Below, in pieces: positions 1-9,782 of a DNA stretch of 58,496 nucleotides. The stretch's first letter is position 1; each line of letters begins with the position of its first letter. Both the position numbers and the translations under genes were made by a program. The notes below the pieces were generated by a model. That model did no database searches and was not told where the DNA came from. It saw only the letters and a list, made by a program, of their open reading frames with translations. Source of the DNA: Bacteroidales bacterium. Lineage in GTDB: Bacteria > Bacteroidota > Bacteroidia > Bacteroidales > WCHB1-69. Location: assembly GCA_017962845.1 (NCBI GenBank), contig JAGCUN010000004.1, positions 1-58,496 on the forward strand, in the 5' to 3' direction.

Positions 1-3000
1 GTGGATGCCAGCTGTGGCAGAACCGCCAACACCAATGAGGTTACGGTCACTGTTTATCCCGAACTGACTGCCGGTGCTATCACTGCTCCCGCATCAACCC
101 TCTGCTACAACGCCTCCACAACACTGGAAGCTTCTGCAGCTGAAGGCGGCAATGGTACAACCGCTTATAAATGGCAGAAACAAGAAGACGATGAATGGAC
201 AGACCTCAACACCTTCAGTCCTAATAACATCAACTATACCACTGACGGCCTCACCGCCAACACCACTTTCCGTAGAGCTGCCCAGAATGACTGCGGAACG
301 GTTTATACGGAAGCCGTGACGGTGAATGTATATCCTGCATTGGCAGCCAGCGACATTACGGGTGGCACCAATGGTATCTGCATCGGTCAAACTCACGACC
401 TCAGCGTCACCGTCACCTCAGGCAGCGGTGACTATACTTACGCATGGAAGATGGCTTCAAGAGAAGATTCTGAATTGTGGGGAGATGCTACTGGCTCCAA
501 CAATGCTGCCACTTACGCTGCTCCCATCAATGAAGCTGGCACTACTTATTATAAAGTGACCATCACTGATAATTGCGGCAATCACCAACTCACCAAAGGA
601 CCTGTTCAGGTTACCGTATGGCCTGCTCTCGCTGTCGAGGACATCGCTAACCAGACCGTCTGCAAAGACGCTACCGTCACCCTCACTGCCAACGCCACCG
701 GCGGCAACGGCCAATACACTTATGCTTGGTATAAAGACAATGAGCTAATCAGCGGTGCCACCACCTACCAGTACACTCCATCCACTGCCACCGCAGGCTC
801 CTCATCTATCTACAAAGTAGAGGTTACCGACAACTGCGAAAACAGCGTTGAAAAGACCGCTACTATCGCTGTTTACAGCATGCCCGTTGTGAGTGCAGGC
901 GAGGATGTGACCATTTGCGTGGGCACGGAAACGGAGCTTACTGCTTCTGCGGAGAATGGTAAAACTCCCTATACCTATCAATGGTTCAAAGGCAATACGT
1001 CACTCACTGACAACACCGCCAACGACATCACCTATACCACTCCTGTAGCAGACGCAACAGCGGGTGCCTCCACTACCTACAAAGTAGTGGTTACCGATGC
1101 GTGCGGCAACACTGCCAACGACGAGGTGGTTGTTTCAGTGAACGCTGCCCTTGCCCTTACCAAATCAGACTCCACCGATATCATCTGCCACGGCCAAAGC
1201 ACCGGTTCCATCACCGTTGCCGCTGCCAATGGCGCACCGAACTATCAGTACAAGGTTGACAACGGAACCTTTGGAGAAGCCACGTCTTCAGCTACTGCTA
1301 CATTTGAAAATCTGGCAGCCGGCAGCCACACCGTCACCGTTAAAGACTACTGCGGGACTGAGGAATCTGTTACCTTCGTGCTGACCGAGCCCGAAGAGCT
1401 TGCCCTTGCTGTAACGGATCATTCCGACCTTACCTGCAACGGCAACAGCACCGGCTCCATCACCGTGACTGCTTCCAATGGAACAGCTAATTATCAATAC
1501 AAAATCGACAACGAAAACTATGGTGATGCTACTGCTGAGAATACGGCTACCTTCAGCGGACTTGCCGCTGGAGCACACACAATCACGGTCATGGACAACT
1601 GCAGTGTTGAGAAGACCGCTTCCTACACCCTGACTGAACCTGCCGTGTTAACCCTTACCGAAAGTGCAGATGACCATCAAGACGTCTCCTGCTACAACGG
1701 CACAAACGGCTCTGTTACCGTAAATGTAACCGGAGGCACCTCCACCTACCAGTACAAGGTGGGCATCAATGGCTCATACGGTAATGCAACTGCTGAAACG
1801 AGCTTCACTTACGCCAACCGTCCGGCTGAGAAAGACACCCTCTATGTGAAAGACGCCAACGGCTGCGAAGCCTCCATCCCAGTTGAAATCACCCAGCCCG
1901 AAGAGCTGGAGCTGCATGAAATCACTGCCTCCCATATTGATGTCACCTGCCATGGCGATGCCGATGGTGAGATCGCAGTGGCTGCTACCGGCGGTTTCGG
2001 CACCTATCTGTACAACTGGAACAATGGTGGCTATGGCGGCAACTCCGCTAAGGACCAACTCACTGCTGGCACTTACACCATCGTTGTGAAGGACGGTCAC
2101 CAATGTACCGCTTCCGTAACAGTGGTCATCACTGAACCTGAAGAACTGACTGCTACTATTGAAGGCACCAACATCTCCTGCTATGACGAAACCGATGGTA
2201 CAATCACGGTTAGTGTCTCTGGCGGTACCGAACCCTACACTTACAGATGGAACGATGACAACCAGCAGAACAGAGTGGCAGAGAGAACCAATCTGGCTGC
2301 CGGTGAGTACACCGTAACCGTCACCGATGACCACTACTGCACCTCCGTCAAGAACATCACCCTCACCCAGCCCGCCAACTTCACCGTCACCGTTTCTGGC
2401 GACGATGAGATTTGCGCTAACGAGACCACCACTTTCACCGCTACCACAACGGGCGATGTCACGTTGAAATGGTATCTGAACGACAATGAGATTGCCAATC
2501 AGACCAGTGCAACTCTCAGCAACATCAACACTGCTGGTACCTACAAGGTGGTGGCTACCCAAACCGGAAGCAACTGCACCAAAGAGGCTACCATCACCCT
2601 CACCGTTGACACTGTGCCGAACGTAACCATCACCGGTCCTGCCAGCGTTTGCAAAGACCAATATTTTGAGTTAAATGCAAATAATGCTGACGAATATGAA
2701 TGGAGCTATCAAGGCATGGGCGAGGATGATGAACTAACTGAAGAGATGATTTACGATTACATTACCGCAGACAGAACCTACTCTGTGACAGGCTACAACA
2801 GCTTCGGCTGTACCGCTTCCGCATCAAAGACCGTTACAGTGAACGCTCTGCCGAGCACCGAGCTCACCTTCAGCACAGAACCGACAAGCATCGACGACCG
2901 CGGCGCGGTAGTGTTACTTTGCGAAGGCAACAACATCACCCTTAGCGTACCCAATGTGGACGACAACACCTATAAATGGTACAAAAGGGGAATAGCAGAG

Positions 3001-6000
3001 GAGATAAGTGATGAGGAAGAGATAGGTGGAGAGATAGGTGAAGAAGTTGATGATGAGTTAGTTGGCGAAACCTATACTCTCTCCCTGTCCAACATTACTG
3101 AAGAAGATATGGGCATCTACTACGTGGTTGTTACCAACGATAACGAATGCACGAATGAATCGGACTTCGTACTTATCGGCGTAATTCCGCTTCCGAACTT
3201 CACATTGTCTGTCAACGACGAGACTGAAGGCATCAGCATGTGTGCTGACGGCACCGTCGACATCTATGCTTCCGGATTTTCGGAAGAAGTTTATGACTAT
3301 TCATGGTCAACCAGTGATTACCTTTCTGGCGATGGCAATTACACGCGCACATTCGGACCCGCAACAGCAGGCGACTATACCATTTCTGCAACCGCTACAA
3401 ACGCTTTGTACCCGGTGGCGATTGACGAACCTTCTAACGAAGAACCAGAACCCATATTGACCTGTTCCAAGACCGAATCCATTGGCATCACTGTGTATGC
3501 TCTGCCGACCGTAACGCTGGCCTCAACGCCCGCAGCAATCGATGGCATAGCTCTTATCTGCGACGGTCAGACTGCAACCCTCACCGCCACTTCAGAGACC
3601 AACTCATTCAGTTGGGAAAAAGACAGAGAGTCCATTGAAGGTAGCGGAAACACCTTAGAAGTCACAGAAGAAGGCAAATACACTGTAAGTGTGACTGACA
3701 ACAACGGCTGTTCCAACACTTCCGACACGATAACCGTGTACGTAAACCCGCTTCCTGATTTCATCTTTGGAGTCGTTGTCGGCGAGACTGGAAGTCAGGA
3801 AAATGAGACGAACGTATGCCGCGGCACAGAAGTCACCCTCATTGCAACACAAATGCAAGATGCTGAGACCTATACCTACACATGGTCAACCAGCGATTAC
3901 CTTTCTACCACTGGCAATACCCGCACCTTCAGCAATGAAGCTCCGGCGGGCACCTACACCATCAGTGTAACTGCTACCGGCGAACTCACAGGCTGCTCAC
4001 AGACCTTATCACGCACCATTATCGTCCACGAGCTGCCGACGATTGTAGTCGCCAATGCACAGGTGTGTCTCAACGGCACTGTTGCACTTTCCGCATCTGG
4101 TGCAGATGAATATGAATGGACTCCGGCCAGCTACTTTATGGCACCCAACACCATAACCGATGTTGTTACTGGCTCCAACGTCACTTTCTACGGCACCGAA
4201 GCTGGAGAGAAAGAAATCACCATTACAGGTACTGATGAGTATGGCTGTGTGAACGAGACGACGGCCACCGTTACCGTACTCAATCTGCCCACCACTGGTC
4301 TTACACTGGCTAACAAAGAGATTTGTCAAGGGGCAAGCACCAGCTGGACCATTGAAAATGGCAACTACACCAACTATGTATGGGCTTCTTCTTCCGAAGA
4401 TGCGCTGACCGCTGACGGTGCCACCGCCACCTTCACGAGTTCCACCACGGGTACGCACTCCGTAACCGTTACCGTTACTGACAACAACAACTGTACCAAT
4501 TCATCCTCCGCCGAAGTCATGGTTCATGCGTTGCCCACTCCCACCCTCACCAGCGATAACGCTGTCTGCGAAGGCAACACCATCACCTTCACCACCGATA
4601 TCGCGAATGCTGACAACGGCATTCATGACTACATCTGGACCTATCCTGAGACTAATGCCACGGTAGAAGGTGAAACCACGGGCAACACCCTCACCTTGAG
4701 CTGGTCTGACAATGGTACCAAGACCGTGACCGTGAACTACACCGATGGAAACGGCTGTACGGCAACGCAAGCCGCCTCACGCAGCATCACGGTGAATGCA
4801 CTTCCCGACGTGGTCATCACCAACGGACAGTCCACTGCTATCTGCTTGGGCGGAACGGTGAACCTGAACGCTGTCGGTGCCACCAGCTATGTATGGGAGA
4901 ACGAAGCTGGCAATACTGCCACCATCACCGTTGAACCGAAGAGAGACTCCACCTTCACGGTAACGGGTACCGATGACAACGGATGTTCCAACACCGCTGC
5001 CATCAACATCACCGTATATGACACCGTGAAGCTGACGGCTACCAACGCTACCCAGACGCTCTGTCTTGGCACTGCCATAGAGCCCATCGCGCTGACGACG
5101 GCCAACTGCACCCTCGACTTCGGTCAGATGTCGCAAGAACTCGCATACGATGCAGAGACACACAAGATTACTGGCCGACTGACCTCTGCCGGTGTTCACA
5201 GCTTCACCATCACGGCCACTTCCGAACACGGATGCAGCAGCAAGAGTCTGCCGGTATTCATCACCATGAACGACACGGTGAAACTGGCAGCCACTAATAC
5301 TACGCAAACCCACTGCCTCGGCACTGCTATTGAGCCCATCGAGCTGACAATTGCCAACTGCGAACTTGATTTCGGCCAGATGCCGACGAGCGAACTGACC
5401 TACGATGAAAGCGACCACGTCATCAGAGGCGAGCTGAACAGCGCCGGTGAACACACCTTCACCATCACGGCCAGCAGCACCACCTGTCCTTCTACCATGA
5501 AGAGCGTTGAGGTGTCCATCACCATGAATGACACCGCACGCCTTGTGGTTACCTACACCACTCAAGAGCTCTGTCTCGGTGAACCGATTGCCGACATCGT
5601 ACTCGACACGGCGCACTGCACGCTTGACTTCGGCCAGATGCCGAGCAGTCTCACCTACAACGCCGGCGAGCACAAAATCAAAGGCGAGCTGGAGAATGCC
5701 GGCACCTATACTTTCACCATTACGGCCAGCAACAACTGCGGCAACAAGACGGCAGATGTCAGCATCACCATGTTGGATACCGCGAAGCTGACGGCTACCA
5801 ATACCACGCAGACCCTTTGCCTCGGCACACCGATTCAGCCCATCGTGCTCGACACTGCACACTGCACGCTTGACTTCGACGAAATGCCGGATGGATTGAG
5901 CTACAATGCAACTACCCACCAGATTGAAGGCCAACTGACCGAAGCCGATGAGTACGAATTCACCATCACCGCCACCAATGGCTGCGGCACCAAGACTCAG

Positions 6001-8688
6001 GATGTGAGCATCACCGTGAACGACACCGTGAGCCTGACGGTTACCCCTGCCACGCAGACGCTTTGCCTCGGCACGCCGATCACCACTATTGAAATTGAAG
6101 CCGAGAATGGAACGGTATCTTTCGTTGGCCTCCCGACAGGATTATCCGCTAATTCAGACAATTCTGCTATCACTGGAGAACTGACCACCGCTGGCACACA
6201 CACCTTCACCATCAAGGCCACCAGCACCTCCTGTTCCTCCAGCGACAAGCAGCAGACCGTGAGCATCACCATGAACGACACCGTGAAGCTGGTTGCCCTT
6301 TCACGTGCCGACGACTTCAGCCAGGAGTTCTGCAAAGGCATTGCGATGACTGACCTGAACTTCCGCATCACCAACTCTGACAATGTAGAACTCACCGGTG
6401 CACCCGCAGGCGTAACACTCGCAGCCGTCGAAGCTGAAAGCGAAACCGAGCCGAACTACGTGATGAGCGGCACGCCGACTGCAACCGGCACCTTCAACTT
6501 CACCATCACCGCTTCCAGCGAAGCTTGCGAGGCTAGCGTCAAGACCTTCAACGGCACCATTATAGTGGATACCATCCCGGCAGTCGCCATCACCACCAAT
6601 GCCGACAACAACACGATTTGTGCTGGCGATGCGATCACCATGACCGCTACGGCAGGCTATGAAGAGTATGTATGGAGCAATGAAGAAGAGGACGACATCA
6701 TTGAAATAGAACCGGATAGAACCAACTACACGGTCACCGTCACCAATGGCGAGGGCTGTAGCAACACGGCTACCATCAACATTACCATCAACGAACTGCC
6801 GACCGTGACGATTTCAGAAGAGAACAACCTCAGCACCATCTGTGCCGACAGCGCCTTCCACTTCACAGCTACCTGCCAGTCGGAGGAGCCCACCTACGCT
6901 TGGAAATTCAACAACACGCTCATTGAAGAAGCTGAAGAAAGCACCTTACGTGCTACCGAGGCTGGTAAGTACGTGGTGAACGTCACCGATGAAAACGGCT
7001 GCTCGAATGTTTCTGACACCCTGACGGTAACCGTACACACCCTGCCGGTGGTCACCACCGACGTGGTCAACGTGAGCTGCACCGAGCGTGGTGCTGTCAC
7101 CCTCATCATCACTGGCGAGGGCACCTCATTCACTTGCGCTTGGAACGGCGCCAACCCAGTTGCTGTTGAGCAGACCGCTGATGGTTACATCAAGGCTTTC
7201 TCTAACTTGAATGGCGGCGACTACATCTACGCCATCACCGATAACAACGGATGTACCACCAACGATACCGTCACCGTCGGCGATCCCGGCACCATCACCG
7301 GTACGCAGAGCATCATCAGCGACATCGCTCAAGCAGGCATCTGCAAAGGCTCTGACAATATCGTGACCTTCTCGATTGACGGTGGCACACCTGACTACAC
7401 CATCGAATGGGTGAACGTGAACGATGGCGAAGTGGTGGCCGAAACCGACGAGGTCAGCAGCACTCCTGCTACCTTCAACCTCAACGAGCTGGCAGCTGGA
7501 GATTACCTCTTGGCTATGGTCATCACCGATGTTTTCGGTTGCACCGGCAACGCTGCCGACACCATCGCACTGACGGTATGGCCGACCTACGAGATCGTAC
7601 GTGAGATCAATATCGCTACGGGAATCACCGAATACACCTACAATGGTGAGACCTACAATGTGGGTCAGACTCCCGCCACCGAAAATCTCCATACCATCCA
7701 CGGCTGCGACAGCATCATCACTTATGAGGTCCACCAGTACGACCTTACCATCCTTATCGCTGACAACTGCGTGATGACCCGTTCCAGCTACACGGCCGCT
7801 TACGCCAACACACCTGACAACCTGTTGGGCGACACCATCTATGTGGCGAAGAACAACGCTGCCCTCTTCTATGCTTACTTGCAGAACACCAGTGCAACCA
7901 CATGGAATGAGAAGAAGATGGATATGAGCTACGAACTGTTGTACAACGAGCAGCCCATCGCTGATGAAGACCTTTCAAGCATGGTGTCCCGCTTCAAGAT
8001 CTCCACCTACTATGACCGTACAGGTTTGTACTATGGCAAGGACAGCCTGACCTCAGCTACGGGCGAGATTCCTTCCAACACCTTGGCATTCCGCCAGACG
8101 GCCAACAGTACCGTCCTGCAGTTCGACTACTTCTACTTCGATGCCTTCAAGAACATCCCGAACATGGTGTCCTTCACCGCATTGGAGAACGGTACTTATA
8201 CGTTGAAGCTGAAAGCCGAGTTGCGCAACAGCACTGGCGGCACCAACCGTGCCGGTATCTACAACCCGTTCATCGTCAACCGCAGATATGGTCATCTCTG
8301 GGGTGGATTCGGCGATGTGCCGGGCGAGAAGGAAATCATTGCGGCCCGCACCTTCACCATCATCGTGAACGAGGATGGCGCTGCTCCGCAGACCGCCACG
8401 CCGGCTCCGAATGCCATCAGCGAGTACAGCAACAACGCTTCTGTGAGCACCTATCCGAACCCGGTCAACGACCAGCTGAACCTGGTTGTTAAGGGTATGG
8501 AGGGTAACACCCAGATCACCATCACTGATGCACAGGGCAAGGTGGTGCGCGTCATCAACGCCGAACTCACCGGCAGCGACGAGGTGCTCACCTACAATGT
8601 GTCCGACTTCGCACAGGGCGTTTACTTCCTCAATGTACGCAACAACGAGAAAGTCATCTCCCAGAAATTTGTGGTGACACAAAGATAA
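1..8688 (+). CDS. Giant SprB/Ig-like repeat surface adhesin, T9SS substrate (5' partial)
   Basis: The reading frame is already open at base 1, so the N-terminus lies outside the window and the leading GTG is not a real start; 2895 residues are visible. The protein is an array of Ig/PKD-like beta modules, each with two Cys. About five SprB-type repeats (motifs such as DVTCHGDADGEI and NISCYDETDGTI) occupy residues 386-795. A block of six related ~80-residue repeats (TQTLCLGTPI... VSITMNDT) occupies about 1674-2192. A GCDSI module and a non-repetitive domain follow. The end (about 2814-2895, YPNPVNDQLNLVV ... GVYFLNVRNNEKVISQKFVV) is a typical T9SS type A sorting domain, so the protein is inferred to be exported through T9SS and anchored at the cell surface. 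SprB repeats are known from flavobacterial gliding adhesins; adhesion is the likely role, the ligand unknown. A strong terminator follows. Confidence 0.9.
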   Translation: MDASCGRTANTNEVTVTVYPELTAGAITAPASTLCYNASTTLEASAAEGGNGTTAYKWQKQEDDEWTDLNTFSPNNINYTTDGLTANTTFRRAAQNDCGTVYTEAVTVNVYPALAASDITGGTNGICIGQTHDLSVTVTSGSGDYTYAWKMASREDSELWGDATGSNNAATYAAPINEAGTTYYKVTITDNCGNHQLTKGPVQVTVWPALAVEDIANQTVCKDATVTLTANATGGNGQYTYAWYKDNELISGATTYQYTPSTATAGSSSIYKVEVTDNCENSVEKTATIAVYSMPVVSAGEDVTICVGTETELTASAENGKTPYTYQWFKGNTSLTDNTANDITYTTPVADATAGASTTYKVVVTDACGNTANDEVVVSVNAALALTKSDSTDIICHGQSTGSITVAAANGAPNYQYKVDNGTFGEATSSATATFENLAAGSHTVTVKDYCGTEESVTFVLTEPEELALAVTDHSDLTCNGNSTGSITVTASNGTANYQYKIDNENYGDATAENTATFSGLAAGAHTITVMDNCSVEKTASYTLTEPAVLTLTESADDHQDVSCYNGTNGSVTVNVTGGTSTYQYKVGINGSYGNATAETSFTYANRPAEKDTLYVKDANGCEASIPVEITQPEELELHEITASHIDVTCHGDADGEIAVAATGGFGTYLYNWNNGGYGGNSAKDQLTAGTYTIVVKDGHQCTASVTVVITEPEELTATIEGTNISCYDETDGTITVSVSGGTEPYTYRWNDDNQQNRVAERTNLAAGEYTVTVTDDHYCTSVKNITLTQPANFTVTVSGDDEICANETTTFTATTTGDVTLKWYLNDNEIANQTSATLSNINTAGTYKVVATQTGSNCTKEATITLTVDTVPNVTITGPASVCKDQYFELNANNADEYEWSYQGMGEDDELTEEMIYDYITADRTYSVTGYNSFGCTASASKTVTVNALPSTELTFSTEPTSIDDRGAVVLLCEGNNITLSVPNVDDNTYKWYKRGIAEEISDEEEIGGEIGEEVDDELVGETYTLSLSNITEEDMGIYYVVVTNDNECTNESDFVLIGVIPLPNFTLSVNDETEGISMCADGTVDIYASGFSEEVYDYSWSTSDYLSGDGNYTRTFGPATAGDYTISATATNALYPVAIDEPSNEEPEPILTCSKTESIGITVYALPTVTLASTPAAIDGIALICDGQTATLTATSETNSFSWEKDRESIEGSGNTLEVTEEGKYTVSVTDNNGCSNTSDTITVYVNPLPDFIFGVVVGETGSQENETNVCRGTEVTLIATQMQDAETYTYTWSTSDYLSTTGNTRTFSNEAPAGTYTISVTATGELTGCSQTLSRTIIVHELPTIVVANAQVCLNGTVALSASGADEYEWTPASYFMAPNTITDVVTGSNVTFYGTEAGEKEITITGTDEYGCVNETTATVTVLNLPTTGLTLANKEICQGASTSWTIENGNYTNYVWASSSEDALTADGATATFTSSTTGTHSVTVTVTDNNNCTNSSSAEVMVHALPTPTLTSDNAVCEGNTITFTTDIANADNGIHDYIWTYPETNATVEGETTGNTLTLSWSDNGTKTVTVNYTDGNGCTATQAASRSITVNALPDVVITNGQSTAICLGGTVNLNAVGATSYVWENEAGNTATITVEPKRDSTFTVTGTDDNGCSNTAAINITVYDTVKLTATNATQTLCLGTAIEPIALTTANCTLDFGQMSQELAYDAETHKITGRLTSAGVHSFTITATSEHGCSSKSLPVFITMNDTVKLAATNTTQTHCLGTAIEPIELTIANCELDFGQMPTSELTYDESDHVIRGELNSAGEHTFTITASSTTCPSTMKSVEVSITMNDTARLVVTYTTQELCLGEPIADIVLDTAHCTLDFGQMPSSLTYNAGEHKIKGELENAGTYTFTITASNNCGNKTADVSITMLDTAKLTATNTTQTLCLGTPIQPIVLDTAHCTLDFDEMPDGLSYNATTHQIEGQLTEADEYEFTITATNGCGTKTQDVSITVNDTVSLTVTPATQTLCLGTPITTIEIEAENGTVSFVGLPTGLSANSDNSAITGELTTAGTHTFTIKATSTSCSSSDKQQTVSITMNDTVKLVALSRADDFSQEFCKGIAMTDLNFRITNSDNVELTGAPAGVTLAAVEAESETEPNYVMSGTPTATGTFNFTITASSEACEASVKTFNGTIIVDTIPAVAITTNADNNTICAGDAITMTATAGYEEYVWSNEEEDDIIEIEPDRTNYTVTVTNGEGCSNTATINITINELPTVTISEENNLSTICADSAFHFTATCQSEEPTYAWKFNNTLIEEAEESTLRATEAGKYVVNVTDENGCSNVSDTLTVTVHTLPVVTTDVVNVSCTERGAVTLIITGEGTSFTCAWNGANPVAVEQTADGYIKAFSNLNGGDYIYAITDNNGCTTNDTVTVGDPGTITGTQSIISDIAQAGICKGSDNIVTFSIDGGTPDYTIEWVNVNDGEVVAETDEVSSTPATFNLNELAAGDYLLAMVITDVFGCTGNAADTIALTVWPTYEIVREINIATGITEYTYNGETYNVGQTPATENLHTIHGCDSIITYEVHQYDLTILIADNCVMTRSSYTAAYANTPDNLLGDTIYVAKNNAALFYAYLQNTSATTWNEKKMDMSYELLYNEQPIADEDLSSMVSRFKISTYYDRTGLYYGKDSLTSATGEIPSNTLAFRQTANSTVLQFDYFYFDAFKNIPNMVSFTALENGTYTLKLKAELRNSTGGTNRAGIYNPFIVNRRYGHLWGGFGDVPGEKEIIAARTFTIIVNEDGAAPQTATPAPNAISEYSNNASVSTYPNPVNDQLNLVVKGMEGNTQITITDAQGKVVRVINAELTGSDEVLTYNVSDFAQGVYFLNVRNNEKVISQKFVVTQR
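5020..6575 (+). repeat. Six tandem ~250-bp coding repeats in the adhesin
   Basis: Six consecutive modules start with DTV/DTA at about 5020, 5272, 5530, 5776, 6022 and 6280. The first five share TQ(T/E)xCLGxxI near the start, a central LDFGQMP-like turn in most copies, and FTI(T/K)A followed by VSIT at the end. Modules 3 and 4 are most alike at protein level and the sixth is the most diverged. This indicates expansion by internal duplication; copy number may vary between strains. Confidence 0.8.
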
Positions 8689-8710
8689 TCATCCTACCAT
8701 CCATACGCAA

Positions 8711-8738
8711 AAGGCGGCCTGAAAAGGCCGCCTTTTTT
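8711..8738 (+). terminator. Intrinsic terminator after the adhesin gene
   Basis: A 9-bp GC-rich stem (AAGGCGGCC / GGCCGCCTT) with a 6-nt loop is followed by a T-run, 22 bases after the adhesin stop codon. An A-run on the left side means it could also stop transcription arriving from era on the other strand. Confidence 0.9.
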
Positions 8739-8788
8739 TGTTATGATGACGGAAAAATTGTACTGAAAATGGTATGGTAGAGAAATGA

Positions 8789-9691
8789 CTACCGTTCTGT
8801 AAAACCGTATCCGAAACGGTTGATGATCGACTCGTTGTTGCGCCAGTCCTTCAGCACTTTCACCGACAGGTCGAGGAAGACATGCTGTCCGATAAACTCC
8901 TCCAATTCGGCTCGAGCATCCATGCCGAGTTTCTTGATGGCCTGTCCGCCCTTCCCGATGACAATGGCCTTCTGCGTCTCACGCTCCACATACAGCGTCG
9001 CCATGATGCGCACCATATCGTCGGATTCCTTGTATTCATCTACCACAACTTCCACACTATAAGGTATTTCCTTCTTATAATTCAACAACATCTTCTCGCG
9101 GATGATCTCCGAAACAAAGAAACGCATCGGACGATCAGTGAGTTGGTCTTTCGGAAAATAGGGCTCGTGAACCGGCAGCTTCTCAGTGATTTTCTCCAAC
9201 AACTGATCAATATTCTGCGACTGTAAAGCCGAAATCAACACCATTTCTGCCTGCGGCAAAATCTTTTTCCAGAAAACTTCCGATTCCGCCACTTGCTCCG
9301 ATGTGCATCTGTCTATTTTATTGATTACTAAAATGATAGGAATGTCAATTTTCTGAAGTTGCTGCATGATGTCAGCATCATAGTGCGTTTCGCCGCACTC
9401 CACCAAGTAGAGAATCACATCGGCGTCTTGCAGCGACTGGGTCACAAATTTCATCATCATCTCCTGCATCTTGTAGGAGGGGGTGAGAATGCCGGGCAGG
9501 TCGGAATAGATGATCTGGTAGTTGTCGCCATCGACGATGCCCTTGATGCGGTGGCGGGTGGTCTGCGCTTTCGCCGTAATGATGGAAAGCTTTTCGCCCA
9601 CCAGCTGGTTCATGAGGGTGCTTTTCCCCACATTGGGGTTGCCAATCAGGTTGACAAATCCGGCGCGATGTTCTGTCTGTGGTTCTGGCAT
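8789..9691 (-). CDS. era: GTPase Era
   Basis: 300 residues, the usual Era length. The G1 loop GNPNVGKST lies near the N-terminus, the switch region has TTRHRIKG, DLPGI is G3 and NKID is G4. The C-terminal KH domain carries VIGKGGQAIKKLG. Era binds the 3' end of 16S rRNA and helps 30S ribosomal subunit maturation. It converges on the adhesin gene, and upstream on the same strand lies the DAHP synthase gene, separated by 56 bp that contain a complete 28-bp palindromic repeat. I saw no -7 promoter box directly upstream, so it may be read from the upstream genes. Confidence 0.97.
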   Translation of the reverse strand: MPEPQTEHRAGFVNLIGNPNVGKSTLMNQLVGEKLSIITAKAQTTRHRIKGIVDGDNYQIIYSDLPGILTPSYKMQEMMMKFVTQSLQDADVILYLVECGETHYDADIMQQLQKIDIPIILVINKIDRCTSEQVAESEVFWKKILPQAEMVLISALQSQNIDQLLEKITEKLPVHEPYFPKDQLTDRPMRFFVSEIIREKMLLNYKKEIPYSVEVVVDEYKESDDMVRIMATLYVERETQKAIVIGKGGQAIKKLGMDARAELEEFIGQHVFLDLSVKVLKDWRNNESIINRFGYGFTER

Positions 9692-9708
9692 AATGTTGAA
9701 TTTATTCT

Positions 9709-9782
9709 GTAGAGACGTGGTGCACCGCGTCTCTACATGGGTTGTATTTATTTTACGAGGTTGTGGTTTACCGCGTCTCTAC
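9709..9782. repeat. 28-bp palindromic element plus a decayed second copy
   Basis: Bases 9709-9736 are a 28-bp element, GTAGAGACG-N10-CGTCTCTAC, with the palindromic core GGTGCACC. A second copy (9755-9782) keeps one half (GTAGAGACGCGGT on the minus strand) while the other half has decayed. The second copy codes for the last residues of the DAHP synthase/chorismate mutase; the first lies between that gene and era. Confidence 0.85.

Noticed and set aside
1..3. GTG at base 1 as the true start of the adhesin
   Set aside because: There is no signal peptide and the protein begins in mid-module; the frame is simply cut by the window edge.
1774..2661. Long antisense frames opposite the adhesin (also 4777-5934 and 8053-8682)
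   Set aside because: Gly/Val/Asp-rich translations produced by the Thr-rich coding strand; no motifs.
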